From contig NZ_FZNP01000004.1 of NCBI RefSeq assembly GCF_900188105.1, forward strand, positions 124,001 to 188,000: a stretch of 64,000 nt of DNA, in the 5' to 3' direction. How positions within the stretch are numbered: the stretch's first letter is position 1; each line of letters opens with the position of its first letter. Below the pieces are notes generated by a model that did no database searches, was not told where the DNA came from, and saw only the letters and a program-made list of their open reading frames with translations. This DNA comes from Actinomadura mexicana. GTDB taxonomy: Bacteria > Actinomycetota > Actinomycetes > Streptosporangiales > Streptosporangiaceae. Shown here piece by piece: positions 42,565 through 51,165 of the stretch. The position numbers and the translations under genes were made by a program.

Positions 42565-42605
42565 GCCGAGGGAAGCTCAGAGAGTCCCCCTGAGCTTCCT
42601 TCGGC
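42565..42605. terminator. Strong 16-bp hairpin between convergent genes
   Basis: GCCGAGGGAAGCTCAG at 42565-42580 pairs with CTGAGCTTCCTTCGGC at 42590-42605, with one G-U pair and a 9-base loop. It separates the deacetylase-fold gene from the convergent MmgE/PrpD gene. Confidence 0.75.
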
Positions 42606-42640
42606 TGCGACGCGTCGAGGCCTGCCCCGCCCGGCTCCGC

Positions 42641-43963
42641 TCAGCGGGCCGCGCGCCACACGGCGAGAAGCCGCGACACACCACCCTGTTCCGGGACTGC
42701 CGCCGCAGTTCGGAACAGCGGGCCGCCGAGCTCCCCGAGCAACGCGGTGCAGTGACGGTCGAAATCCGCCGGCTTCCAGCCGCTCGTGTCGCCGTCGCCC
42801 GCGAGCGCGAGCCGCCGGCCGTCGGAGAGCACGACGTCGATTCGAGCGGTCAAGCCGGAACGCGCCGGGTCGCCGACGACCTCGACCGAAGCCTCACTCG
42901 TCCGGAGACCGGGATGGAACGCCCGCACCGCCGCAAGGGTGATCCCCTCCACGCTGGAGATCGATTCGGCCGACGCGTCCCGCTGGTTGCCGTACCCGGC
43001 CGCGAACGGCGCGAGCCGGACGACGATCCGCTCGGCCGACCCGCTGACCGGGGGCCGCCGCTGGAAGGCATCGAAGATCGACTGGCCGTACATCGCGACC
43101 GGATGCCGCTTGAAGGTGACGCGAAGAACAGCGGGTTCACGCACCTTCGGCAATGACGCCGTCCCATCCCCGAACAGCTCGTACAGACCGTGGGGCCCCG
43201 TCAGCGCTCCCGCCCCGCCCCGCAGACCGGCCGTCGCGGCGACAGCCGCTGACACACCCGCCTGTACGGCGAGAGCCGGCTGGAGCCGCCAGGCGTCGCC
43301 CGCGGTCGAGACGACTCCGAGCGGCCCACCACTGGCGGAGGAGGCCAGCCCCAATGCGGCACAGGCGTCCTCCTCCGGGAGATCGAGGGTGAGCGCCATG
43401 GTGGCGGCCGCCGCCAAAGGAGCGATCACCGAGGTGACCCGCCAGCCCCGGCGCGATACCTCGGGCAGGAGCCGGTCGGCCAGTCGGCAGGCGCATTCGT
43501 ACCCGCCGACGACGGCTCGCAGGACCCGCTCCCCGTCCACGGCCCTCCCGGTTCGGCGGGTGGCCTCTTCCAGCGCCGCCAGCACGACCGGCACGACGGC
43601 GAGGCCCGGATGCGCAGCGACCCGGAACGAATCATCGGTGAGCCGCGCGTGCATCAGATAGGCGTTGGCGAGAACCGCGCCGGCCATGGCGGCTCCCTCC
43701 GGCGAACCGCTCACCGTGCAGGCGCCGGGCGGCCCCGCCAGCGCCGCCGCGGCCGAGCGGTGTCGCGGGGCACGTGCGGACACGACCATGTCGGCGATGG
43801 CGACCGCCAGGCACCCCGCCGCGCGTTCGAGCGCGGCGGCATCGGCCGCCTCGGCCCCGTCGCGGGCGCACCGCCACAACGTCAGGCATGGATCCTCGAC
43901 CGAGCCGCCCGTACCCGACGCGGCCGCCGTCGGGACGACCGCGCCGCCGTCCGGGCCCGTCAC
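42641..43963 (-). CDS. MmgE/PrpD family protein
   Basis: A 440-residue protein of the 2-methylcitrate dehydratase/cis-aconitate decarboxylase-like fold. Family features include AGAVLANAYLMHARLTDDSF near residue 90-110 (His and Asp equivalents of the HGLDFDDT motif, here MHARLTDD), SRRGWRVTSVIAPLAAAATM, ALGLASSASGG, and KRHPVAMYGQSIFDAF, the counterpart of KPYPCCR-type motifs. The Asp-rich motif is altered, so the reaction is probably not methylcitrate dehydration. GTG at 43963 overlaps the reductase stop by GTGA, making a two-gene unit. Confidence 0.85.
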   Translation of the reverse strand: MTGPDGGAVVPTAAASGTGGSVEDPCLTLWRCARDGAEAADAAALERAAGCLAVAIADMVVSARAPRHRSAAAALAGPPGACTVSGSPEGAAMAGAVLANAYLMHARLTDDSFRVAAHPGLAVVPVVLAALEEATRRTGRAVDGERVLRAVVGGYECACRLADRLLPEVSRRGWRVTSVIAPLAAAATMALTLDLPEEDACAALGLASSASGGPLGVVSTAGDAWRLQPALAVQAGVSAAVAATAGLRGGAGALTGPHGLYELFGDGTASLPKVREPAVLRVTFKRHPVAMYGQSIFDAFQRRPPVSGSAERIVVRLAPFAAGYGNQRDASAESISSVEGITLAAVRAFHPGLRTSEASVEVVGDPARSGLTARIDVVLSDGRRLALAGDGDTSGWKPADFDRHCTALLGELGGPLFRTAAAVPEQGGVSRLLAVWRAAR

Positions 43964-44856
43964 CGCTCGCCCTTCCCGCCGGGCGACCCGGCCATCTCTT
44001 CGTACATCGTCGCGATCCGGGTGCAGTCCTGCTCGCCGTAGCCTCGCTCGACGGCCAGCCGCCAGCAGTCCACCACCGCATGCGCCAGAGGCGCCGGGAG
44101 ATCGAGCCGGTCGGCCAGATCGCTGAAGAGCGCCACGTCCTTGAGTGCGCCCACGACAGGGAAGCCGAAGTCGAAGCTCCCCGTCAGCACGTGCTGGGGG
44201 AACTTCACGGCGGTGGCGGAATTCCTCCCCGAGCCGAGGTTCAGCGCGCCGAGCGCGACGTCCAACGGGACCCCCGCCCGGCTGGTGAGGGCGGTCGCCT
44301 CCGCAGTGATCGCCAAAGCCCCGAGCGACAGGAGGTTGTTGGCGAGCTTCACCACCTGGGCCTGCCCCGGTTCGGGGCCTACCGCGACCACATGTTCGGC
44401 GATGACGTCGAACACGGGCGCGCATCTCGCGATGTGGTCCGGCAGCCCGGAGACGATGGCGGTCAGTGTGCCCTGCCGCGCGCCGGCCGCTCCCCCGCTG
44501 ACCGGTGCGTCCACGAAGCTCATCCCCGCGGCCGACAGCGTGGCGGCGACCTCCCTCACGGCGGCGGGCCCGGTGGTGGAGGTGTTGATGACGACAGTGC
44601 CGCCTGACGATTCGGCGGCCATCCGCGCGCCGACATCCAGCAGGGCCGCGGGCGCGGGCAGACTGAGCAGCACGGTGTCCACCCCGCTGAGCAGGTCCGC
44701 CACGTCCTCGTGGACCGTCACCAGCGCCTGGCCACGGAAGGGGGCGGTGGCCTCCGGTGCGGGATCGAGCAGCCGGACCCGTCCACCTCGTTCCACGAAC
44801 CGCCAGGCCATCGGCGCCCCCATCATCCCCGCGCCGATGAACGCGACATCCCGCAT
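43960..44856 (-). CDS. 3-Hydroxyisobutyrate dehydrogenase-like NAD(P)-dependent oxidoreductase
   Basis: A 298-residue beta-hydroxyacid dehydrogenase. GAGMMGAPMAWRF is the nucleotide-binding motif near residue 7, FVDAPVSGGAAGARQGTLTAI the substrate motif, VKLANNLLSLGALAITAEA carries the catalytic Lys, and VGALKDVALFSDLAD is the late cofactor motif with Lys and Asp. ATG at 44856 is preferred because GAAGG lies 9 bases upstream. Relatives reduce or oxidise 3-hydroxyisobutyrate, tartronate semialdehyde or similar acids. It is expressed with the MmgE/PrpD gene, and a GntR-type site lies about 180 bases upstream. Confidence 0.9.
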   Translation of the reverse strand: MRDVAFIGAGMMGAPMAWRFVERGGRVRLLDPAPEATAPFRGQALVTVHEDVADLLSGVDTVLLSLPAPAALLDVGARMAAESSGGTVVINTSTTGPAAVREVAATLSAAGMSFVDAPVSGGAAGARQGTLTAIVSGLPDHIARCAPVFDVIAEHVVAVGPEPGQAQVVKLANNLLSLGALAITAEATALTSRAGVPLDVALGALNLGSGRNSATAVKFPQHVLTGSFDFGFPVVGALKDVALFSDLADRLDLPAPLAHAVVDCWRLAVERGYGEQDCTRIATMYEEMAGSPGGKGER

Positions 44857-45031
44857 CAGTGCCAACCTTCTGTCGAGAACCGATGATCCGGCCTGGTCGG
44901 CCACCCTCGCCGAAGGCAAGCCCAAGCGCCGCCGGACCTTCTCAGCGCGACCGCGGTCCGCCAAGGGACGCCACTCGAACCTGCCATCTGCACGTGCCCA
45001 TCCCTTGTATCGATGTAGACAGCAAAACTAT

Positions 45032-45040
45032 TGTTAGACA
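45032..45040. promoter_or_regulatory. GntR-type operator-like site upstream of the reductase gene
   Basis: TGTTAGACA differs at one position from TGTCnGACA. Nearby the halves GACAT (45037-45041) and ATGTC (45049-45053) form a looser inverted repeat. It lies about 180 bases before the reductase start, in a locally AT-richer patch that probably holds the promoter. Confidence 0.35.
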
Positions 45041-45221
45041 TTCGTCAGATGTCAACCCCCGGAGCCCTCGATGCAGGACAGGTCGACCCCGGTGTCACCG
45101 GGGGACGCGGGGTGCTCGCCCGGCGGGCGAGGAGGCCGAGCGGTGCAGTGGACCCGTCGCAACGCGGGTGGAGGTCGGCGGGCCGGAACCCCCTGCAGAG
45201 CACCGTCGGCCGGACCGGCCC

Positions 45222-45389
45222 GCCGCCGCCCAGACCCTCCTCAAGATCGTCTCTGACGACCCGCCCCTGCGGGTGCTGTTCGGCCAGGGCTTCTACCCGA
45301 CGATCCAGCGGACCTACGCCGACCGGATCAAAATGAGGGAGGACGGACAGAACCTGTCGGCCGCGGCCTACGGCAATTCGATCGATTGA
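45222..45389 (+). pseudogene. C-terminal remnant of an SDR gene
   Basis: The frame reads TLLKIVSDDPPLRVLFGQGF, then YPTIQRTYADRIKMREDGQN and a stop at 45389. This is the tail common to SDRs that end in DPPLRV-FG-----YA-RI--WE. No Rossmann or catalytic part precedes it, so it is a truncated leftover. Confidence 0.55.
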
Positions 45390-45866
45390 TCCGGCAACCG
45401 CGTCCGCGCGTCTCAGGCGGCCGCGTCGTTCCTGTGCCCACTCGCCTGACGAGGGCCTCTAGGACGCACGACGCCCGACCGCATCACGACGGCCAGTGCG
45501 ACAACCGGGGCCCTGAACGGCTCCGGAAGCTCGACACAGCGGCCGCTTCAGCCAGGGGCAGGCCGTCCAGATCGACGAGCTCGATGAGAAGGTCCGGTCC
45601 GGCCACCCGCGCGCCGCTGGACGCTAGAGCACCGCTCAGGAGCTCCGCGAGCCACTACGGTGCCGCTAGTCTCCCTGGCCGCGAAGGGCGTCCCGTCCCT
45701 CCCGGAAGGTCTGCAGGACGTTCGCCGACGTCCCCGGACCAACGCCGCCGGACGATGAACGCGACCCGGATCACGTTGTCGGTCGAGCACGCTGGCGAAC
45801 GGTCGGGGTTAGCGGAGGAACCGCTAACGCATCAACCAAAACGAGTCATGCACAAGGAGTCGTCCC
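45390..45866. other. Intergenic stretch with no recognised gene
   Basis: About 480 bases without a convincing coding frame. Some frames are open but their products are arginine/serine-rich shadows. The promoter for the small protein at 45867 should lie at the right end. Confidence 0.45.
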
Positions 45867-46028
45867 ATGGACGAGCCCACCCACGAGTCCGAGCCCGACA
45901 AGCCCGAGCCGCAGCATCCGAGTTTCCATGAGAGGGCCGCAACGGCGGCCGTGATCATCGAAGAGAACATGAAGGTGGGCAGGCCCTTCACGGAGGCTGT
46001 CCTGCACGCGGCAAAGTGGTTCAACTAA
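45867..46028 (+). CDS. Small acidic hypothetical protein, 53 residues
   Basis: The protein runs MDEPTHESEPDKPEPQHPSF and continues to ENMKVGRPFTEAVLHAAKWFN. The start at ATG 45867 is supported by AAGGAG 7 bases upstream, and codon positions look coding. The first 20 residues are acidic and proline-rich, and the rest is probably one amphipathic helix pair. No family is recognised. It is followed by two hairpins, one a clear terminator, as expected for a separate small transcript. Confidence 0.6.
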   Translation: MDEPTHESEPDKPEPQHPSFHERAATAAVIIEENMKVGRPFTEAVLHAAKWFN

Positions 46029-46070
46029 GTCGTTTGACCCGACCAGGTCTGGCGACAATCTAAATGCCCA

Positions 46071-46111
46071 GGTGGGGAGCCGGTGTCTTACTAGCGTCGC
46101 CGCTCCCCACC
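46071..46111 (+). terminator. Hairpin after the small-protein gene
   Basis: GGTGGGGAGC at 46071-46080 pairs with GCTCCCCACC at 46102-46111 across a 21-base loop. Directly after it, CACCCC and GGGGTG form a second, smaller stem. These could be terminator-like or structural. Confidence 0.4.
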
Positions 46112-46153
46112 CCCGCGAACGGGGTGGTGGGGCACAACCATCACCCGGAGTCG

Positions 46154-46191
46154 AGGTGGGAGGGATTGAATCCCTCCCACCTTTCTTTATT
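46154..46191 (+). terminator. Rho-independent terminator with T-rich tail
   Basis: AGGTGGGAGGGA at 46154-46165 pairs perfectly with TCCCTCCCACCT at 46171-46182 around a 5-base loop, followed by TTCTTTATT. It is the most classical terminator in the window, ending the rightward small-protein transcript before the convergent VOC gene. Confidence 0.85.
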
Positions 46192-46256
46192 CTCCGGGCG
46201 GCTGCGCACGCACCAGGTGGCGGTGGGCCAGGTGCCCGCGATCGGGCAGCCCGCGG

Positions 46257-47144
46257 CTAACGTCGCGAGCGCCGGACGCCCGGCAGCTTCCGCCACCGCT
46301 TCTGAAGGCCTCGCGGAGGCGGATAGTGCGGCATTGAGTGCAGCCGGTTGCCCATCCAGTCGCCGCGCGGGGTGATGACGGCGAAGCGGGCGCCCGCGGG
46401 ATCGGTCATGAAGGCCATGCGCCCCTTCGCCACTTGTTCCTCGTCGGTCGGGCCGAAACGGATGCTGGCGCCCAGCGCCGCGGCCCGGCTGGCCGTGGCG
46501 TCGCAGTCCTCGACCCATATCCAGGGAAACCAGTGGGGCGGATAACCCGCCGGAAAGGAGTCATCCATCTCGATTACGCTTGCGACCACGTTCCCGTCGA
46601 CCGTCCAGGCGGTGACGGGGCGGTCACGGAAACGGCGCTCCACGGCCTGCCAACCGAACACCTGCTCGTAGAACGCACGCGCCTGCCCGGGCCGACGACA
46701 GGCGAGCTCCACCCAGCAGACGGCGGAGGGCTCATCGACGACCGCGGCGCCGTGGAGCCGGCGGGGCCGCACGACGGCGAAATCGGCCCCCTCGCGGTCG
46801 CCGTACATCGCGAGCTGTTCGAGGTCTGCGACATCAATGGGGTCGGACAGCACGTGACCGCCCGCGTCCACCACCGCCTGCGCGGTGACCTGCAGGTCGC
46901 CGGCACGGAAGTAGCAGAGCCAGGACGGATACTGCGCGCTGTCGGCGAGCGGCTGAACCCCGAGGACCTCTGGGCCCAGGTCGCCGAGCGTGAACATGGA
47001 CAGATCGGTCAGACCCGGGATCGTCACGTCATAGACGCCCCACCCGAACAGCTCGCAGTAGAACCTTTTCGAGCCCTCCACGTCAGGGCTGGCCAGCTCG
47101 ATCCATGCCGGCCATCCTGCCGGATACTCGTCAACGTCCGGCAT
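46257..47144 (-). CDS. Two-domain VOC (glyoxalase/bleomycin-resistance fold) protein
   Basis: A 295-residue protein with two tandem VOC modules. Each has the start (P)AWIELASPDVEGSKRFYCEL FGW (written here as WIELASPDVEGSKRFY and CELFGW) or CWVELACRRPGQARAFYEQV-FGW, and ends with an AVVRPR or FAVITPRGDW strand. Relatives include CFP30B-like and hydroxylase-annotated proteins of actinomycetes, often metal-binding enzymes or antibiotic-binding proteins. ATG at 47144 or GTG at 47150 can start it behind AGAGG. No neighbour indicates its substrate. Confidence 0.85.
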   Translation of the reverse strand: MPDVDEYPAGWPAWIELASPDVEGSKRFYCELFGWGVYDVTIPGLTDLSMFTLGDLGPEVLGVQPLADSAQYPSWLCYFRAGDLQVTAQAVVDAGGHVLSDPIDVADLEQLAMYGDREGADFAVVRPRRLHGAAVVDEPSAVCWVELACRRPGQARAFYEQVFGWQAVERRFRDRPVTAWTVDGNVVASVIEMDDSFPAGYPPHWFPWIWVEDCDATASRAAALGASIRFGPTDEEQVAKGRMAFMTDPAGARFAVITPRGDWMGNRLHSMPHYPPPRGLQKRWRKLPGVRRSRR

Positions 47145-47791
47145 ATACACATCACCTCTCTAAAGCTGCAACTTTAGGCGCTTGAGAGGCGGATTTTTCA
47201 ACAAAGCTTTGGTATAAACGCCTTAAAATGCTCACAAAGGGCTCCAGTAAGTCTAGGTTTTGAACGCGGACAGACGGGCCTCCTGAGTGAAAGTGGGCCA
47301 CCGGAGCAAGAGAAACCTCTTCGTGCCTGGACTGTTCCACAGGGGCGCAGTTGCATTCGCTATACAGGGATGGACACCAAGACAGTAAGACGCCACCACA
47401 ACGCCCGACAAATCAAGGGAGGCAGTGCAGGGGCGGCATCGAACGGTCCGGGCTGCCCACGCCACGTTTCCCCTCGGGCCGGATCTCTCCACTGGCGGCG
47501 AAACTCCGCCTCACTGTCGAACGCGCCCGCCAGGACCTGGACCCGAACATCATGTAGGTGAACAGCGAATTGATGGACCGCTGGAACGCCGCAGGGGCCG
47601 AGCGCCTGTTCAAGACTGCTTCCCATACGCACGGCCCACATGGGGCCGGAGGGACCCTGGGCCAGCTCCGCCGCTCCGCTCTCCTCCGCCTCGCGCCGCC
47701 CGCCAACCGGTCATCACCAACACCGGGCCCCTGCACGATCCGCCTCATGGGCCAGTCACTACTGTCCGGGTCTCTCTTCGGTGGCGGCACC
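47145..47791. other. Intergenic stretch with an AT-rich patch
   Basis: About 650 bases. The part from 47155 to 47270 is strikingly AT-rich for this genome and probably contains the VOC promoter. The remainder has open frames with good length on both strands but none with recognised motifs; a frame from 47556 starting GTG AAC AGC has no known match. Confidence 0.45.
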
Positions 47792-48859
47792 TCAGACCGT
47801 CCCGTCACCACTGACCGGCTTTCCGGCCGAGAAATCAGTCGCGCTTGACTGGCGGACCACCAGTGCGGGGTGGAGGGTGGCGGATTCGCTGGTGTTCCCC
47901 TCCAGCATGGTGATGAGCTGGCGGGCCGCCACCTCGCCCATCTCCCGCAGCGGCGTGTGGACGCTGGACAGCGGGATGGGCAGGTCCTGGGCGATGGCGA
48001 TGTCGTTGTAGCCGACCAGGGCAAGGTCGCGGCCGACGGTCAGGCCGTGGTCTCGCAGTGTCCCCATGGCTCCTATGGCGGCCGAGTCGTTGACGGCGAA
48101 GATCGCTGACGGCCGGCGGGGGTGTTCGAGCAACTGCCTGGCCGCCCGCCGGCCTCCCTCCGGATCGAAGTCGGTGTGCACGATCCGGTCCGATGCGACG
48201 GTGATGCCCGCCCGCTCGTACACCTCGACGCAGCCCTGGACCCGGTCGAGGGCGACGGGGTAGCGCGGCCCGGCGATGATGCCGATGTCGCGGTGGCCGC
48301 GCTCCAGGAGGTGCTCGCCCACGAGCTGCCCACCGAGCCGGTCGTTGCCCGTCACGGACACGTGGCCGGCCCGGCGGTGGTTGACGAGGACCCCGAGGGT
48401 CTCGGAGCGGCGCAGCTCGCCGTAGATCCCCTCGTCCAGGGTGGCGTCACCGATGACCAGACCGTCCACCTTGCGGCTGAGCAGCATCTCGACGCGCTCC
48501 AGGCGCTGCTCGGATTCGCCGTGCGTGTTGGTGACGATCGTCTGGTAGCCGAGTCTGAAGGCTTCGGCGTCGATCCCGCTCAGGATCGCTGCGAGCACGA
48601 CGTCGTGCAGCCGCGGCATCAGAACGCCGATGACCCTGCTGCGTCTGGTCCGGAGGCTGGCCGCGGTGAAATCCGGCCGGTAGCCGAGGCGTTTTGCGAT
48701 CTCGCGTACACGCGCCTCGGTCTCGGCGAAGTCGGCCCGCCGGGGCCCGGGCTGCCGGCGCAGGATCCTCGAGACCGTGGAGGGGTGGACGCCGGCCTCC
48801 TCGGCGATCAACTTGTGCGTCGGAGTCCTCGGCCCCGGCCCCGTCGGCTCGTTCGTCAA
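47792..48859 (-). CDS. LacI-family transcriptional regulator
   Basis: A 355-residue repressor. The N-terminal helix-turn-helix and hinge read HKLIAEEAGVHPSTVSRILR (near residues 14-33), followed by the periplasmic-binding-protein-like effector domain beginning SRVIGVLMPRLHD. TTG at 48859 is used as the start because AAGGAG sits 7 bases upstream; longer in-frame extensions run through the promoter. It faces the importer/sulfur operon that begins at 49089, and two matched operator-like boxes lie between them (48928-48961). It therefore probably represses that operon and itself. Confidence 0.92.
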   Translation of the reverse strand: MTNEPTGPGPRTPTHKLIAEEAGVHPSTVSRILRRQPGPRRADFAETEARVREIAKRLGYRPDFTAASLRTRRSRVIGVLMPRLHDVVLAAILSGIDAEAFRLGYQTIVTNTHGESEQRLERVEMLLSRKVDGLVIGDATLDEGIYGELRRSETLGVLVNHRRAGHVSVTGNDRLGGQLVGEHLLERGHRDIGIIAGPRYPVALDRVQGCVEVYERAGITVASDRIVHTDFDPEGGRRAARQLLEHPRRPSAIFAVNDSAAIGAMGTLRDHGLTVGRDLALVGYNDIAIAQDLPIPLSSVHTPLREMGEVAARQLITMLEGNTSESATLHPALVVRQSSATDFSAGKPVSGDGTV

Positions 48860-48927
48860 CTGTCGTCTCCTTGCGATGCAGGTCAAGCGGCGAGATGCGT
48901 GGAAGTGCCTCTTGACAACCGGGCTCC

Positions 48928-48961
48928 TGCAGTCGATTGTACCTATACGCAGTCGACTGCA
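48928..48961. promoter_or_regulatory. Two LacI-type operator boxes between divergent genes
   Basis: TGCAGTCGATTGTA (48928-48941) and CGCAGTCGACTGCA (48948-48961) share the core GCAGTCGAYTG. The second contains the perfect palindrome GCAGTCGACTGC. Their centres are exactly 20 bases apart, about two helical turns, so two dimers could sit on one face. The central CG is usual for LacI-family sites. Confidence 0.65.
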
Positions 48962-49088
48962 GATAACTCCTCCGGACATGCCGGGAGAACGTCGGGCCGA
49001 CTGAAGGGCGGGCAGAACCTGCCACCTCATCCGTCGCGTCATGGGGACGGGTGCCGTGAAGGCGATGTCCGATCGACTGGAGGCGCAG

Positions 49089-50249
49089 ATGAGGTGTACC
49101 GGAACGCTCGCGATGGCCACCGCCCTGATACTCGCGGCCGCCGGCTGCGGCGGCACAGCCGGAGGCGGTGAGGAGTCCGGGCCGATCAAGATCGGGCTGT
49201 CGACCCCGCTGTCCGGGGCCGCCGCATCACTCGGGGAGAACGAGCGCAGGGGCGTCGAGCTCGCGATCGAGCAGGTCAACGATGGCGCGGGCCTCTTCGG
49301 CGGTCGGAAGCTGCGGCTCGCCGCCGAGGACAACGCCTGCAACCCGACCGAGGGCGCGAGCTCGCTCACCAAGCTCATCACCAAACAGCGGGTGTCCGCG
49401 GTGATCGGTGCGCTCTGCAGCGGGGTCACCCTGTCGGCCATGCCGCTGGCGAAGCGCCACCGGGTGCCGTTCATCGTGTCGACGTCCACGTCACCTGACA
49501 TCACCACCGCCTCCGGCAAGGGAGGCAACGAGTTCACGTTCCGGATCAACCCGTCCGACGCGACGCTCGCCAACGCGCTCGCGACCTATCTGGCCTCGGC
49601 CGGCAAGATCCGCAGGCTCGCGATCCTGGCCGAGGACAGCACCTACGGCCGTACCGGCGCGAAGGCGCTCAGCGAGGCGCTCAAGCAGAGGGGCCTCGGG
49701 GTGACCGGCATCGACTACGTCCCGCAGGGAACCGCCGACTTCTCGACGCAGATCAGTAAGTACCGAAACAACGGGACCCAGGGCGTCGCGCTGTACGTTT
49801 CAGGCGCCGACCATCTCGGATTCCTGCGGCAGGCGGCCGGAGCGGGCCTGCGCCTGCCGATGACCGGCCGGGTCGAGTTCGAGGGACAGAACCTGCAGAT
49901 CCTCAAGAAGGAGCAGTTCGCCGGGTCGTCCAGCGTCTATCCCTACAGCTCGCTCATCAATACACCGCAGAACGCGAAGTTCACCCAGGCGTACCAGAGC
50001 CGCCACAAGACCCCGCCGACGTACGAGTCCTTCGAGGGCTACAACGCCGTGATGGTCATCGCGGACGCCGTCCGGCGGGCGAAGAGTTCGGATCCGGTCG
50101 ACATCCAGAAGGCCCTCGTCAACCTCAACATGCCTTCACTGACCGGCGGAACGGTCAAATTCGATGACCACAACCAGGCACACGACAAGGCATTCATCCT
50201 GCAGCTGAAAAAGGGCGACATCACCATCGAGTCAGACGTCACCACCTGA
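49089..50249 (+). CDS. ABC transporter substrate-binding lipoprotein, Liv/amide type
   Basis: A 386-residue extracellular lipoprotein. The signal sequence MRCTGTLAMATALILAAAGC ends in the lipobox AAAGC. The mature part has the type I periplasmic-binding fold of branched-chain amino acid and amide binders: IKIGLSTPLSGAAASLGENE, AVIGALCSGVTLSAMPLA, RLAILAEDSTYGRTGAKAL, YESFEGYNAVMVIADAV. ATG at 49089 has GGAGG 6 bases upstream; upstream in-frame ATGs (49041, 49065) would put residues before the signal peptide. It heads an operon of five transporter genes and seven enzyme genes. The ligand is unknown, but the enzymes suggest an N-acyl S-substituted amino acid. Confidence 0.92.
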   Translation: MRCTGTLAMATALILAAAGCGGTAGGGEESGPIKIGLSTPLSGAAASLGENERRGVELAIEQVNDGAGLFGGRKLRLAAEDNACNPTEGASSLTKLITKQRVSAVIGALCSGVTLSAMPLAKRHRVPFIVSTSTSPDITTASGKGGNEFTFRINPSDATLANALATYLASAGKIRRLAILAEDSTYGRTGAKALSEALKQRGLGVTGIDYVPQGTADFSTQISKYRNNGTQGVALYVSGADHLGFLRQAAGAGLRLPMTGRVEFEGQNLQILKKEQFAGSSSVYPYSSLINTPQNAKFTQAYQSRHKTPPTYESFEGYNAVMVIADAVRRAKSSDPVDIQKALVNLNMPSLTGGTVKFDDHNQAHDKAFILQLKKGDITIESDVTT

Positions 50250-50289
50250 TCCGGCCGCGCTTCCGGATCGGAGTTGGAGGTAATCTCCC

Positions 50290-51165
50290 GTGGATACGAC
50301 ATTTATTTGGGAACTACTGGTCAACGGTGTGATCCTGGGGTCCAGCTACGCATTGCTCGCCGCGGGCCTGGCCGTCATCTTCGGCGTTCTCAACGTCGTG
50401 AACTTCGCGCACGGCGCACTGTACATGCTCGGCGCGTTCGCCGCCTACTTCCTGATCCCGCACAGCGGGTACTGGGTGGGGCTGCTGCTCAGCGCTGGGA
50501 TCATGGCGGCGTTGGGCGCCGCCCTGCACGGCGGATTGCTGCGGCGCCTTCCCCCCGACGGCGCGTTCTCCAGGAGCCTGCTGCTCACCCTGGGCCTCGC
50601 GATGATCATCCAGAACGGGGCGATCATGTTGTGGGGTGCCGGGCCGCGGCAGCTCGCCGAGGATGCGCGGCCACAGGGGCACATCGTGCTGGCCGGGGCG
50701 ACGATCCCGTCCGTCCGGGCGCTCGTCGTCGTGGTGGCGGCCGTCACCCTCGGGGCGCTCTATCTGTTCCTCAACCGGACGCAGATGGGCCGGGCCATGC
50801 GCGGCGTCTCCCAGAATCCGACGGCGGCACTGGTCGTCGGCATCTCGCCGACCAGGGTCGGCCGGCTCGCGATGGCACTGGGCGTGGGCCTCGCCGGCCT
50901 CGCCGGCGCCACCCTCGCACCGGTGTTCACGGTCAGCCCGCAGATGGGCATCACGATCGTGTTCAAGGTGTTCGCCATCGTCGTCATCGGCGGCCTGGGC
51001 AGCGTGCCCGGCGCGGTGATCGTCGCCTTCGGCGTCGGCGTCCTGGAGAGCTTCGCCGGCGGCTACGGGACGGCGATGACGCAGAGCGTCAGCGTGTTCC
51101 TGTTCATGATCGTGATCATGCTCGTTCGGCCGCAGGGGCTGTTCTCCAAGGAGGTGCGAGTGTGA
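50290..51165 (+). CDS. Branched-chain amino acid-type ABC permease (LivH-like)
   Basis: A 291-residue inner-membrane protein with about eight hydrophobic segments. The conserved LivH start LLVNGVILGSSYALLAAGLAVIFGVLNVVNFAHGALYMLGAF (seen as GVILGSSYALLAAGLAVIFG and NVVNFAHGALYMLG) and the loop MRGVSQNPTAALVVGISPTRV are clear. It forms the pore with the LivM-like protein encoded next, overlapping it by GTGA. Confidence 0.93.
   Translation: MDTTFIWELLVNGVILGSSYALLAAGLAVIFGVLNVVNFAHGALYMLGAFAAYFLIPHSGYWVGLLLSAGIMAALGAALHGGLLRRLPPDGAFSRSLLLTLGLAMIIQNGAIMLWGAGPRQLAEDARPQGHIVLAGATIPSVRALVVVVAAVTLGALYLFLNRTQMGRAMRGVSQNPTAALVVGISPTRVGRLAMALGVGLAGLAGATLAPVFTVSPQMGITIVFKVFAIVVIGGLGSVPGAVIVAFGVGVLESFAGGYGTAMTQSVSVFLFMIVIMLVRPQGLFSKEVRV

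Noticed and set aside
46102..46134. A CRISPR-repeat-like sequence resembling type I-E repeats
   Set aside because: It occurs once, with no spacers or second copy and no cas genes; it is better explained as part of the hairpin series after the small gene.
47792..49573. LacI protein extended to about 590 residues
   Set aside because: The extra N-terminal part runs antisense through the binding-protein gene and promoter; the helix-turn-helix belongs at the start, so TTG at 48859 is used.
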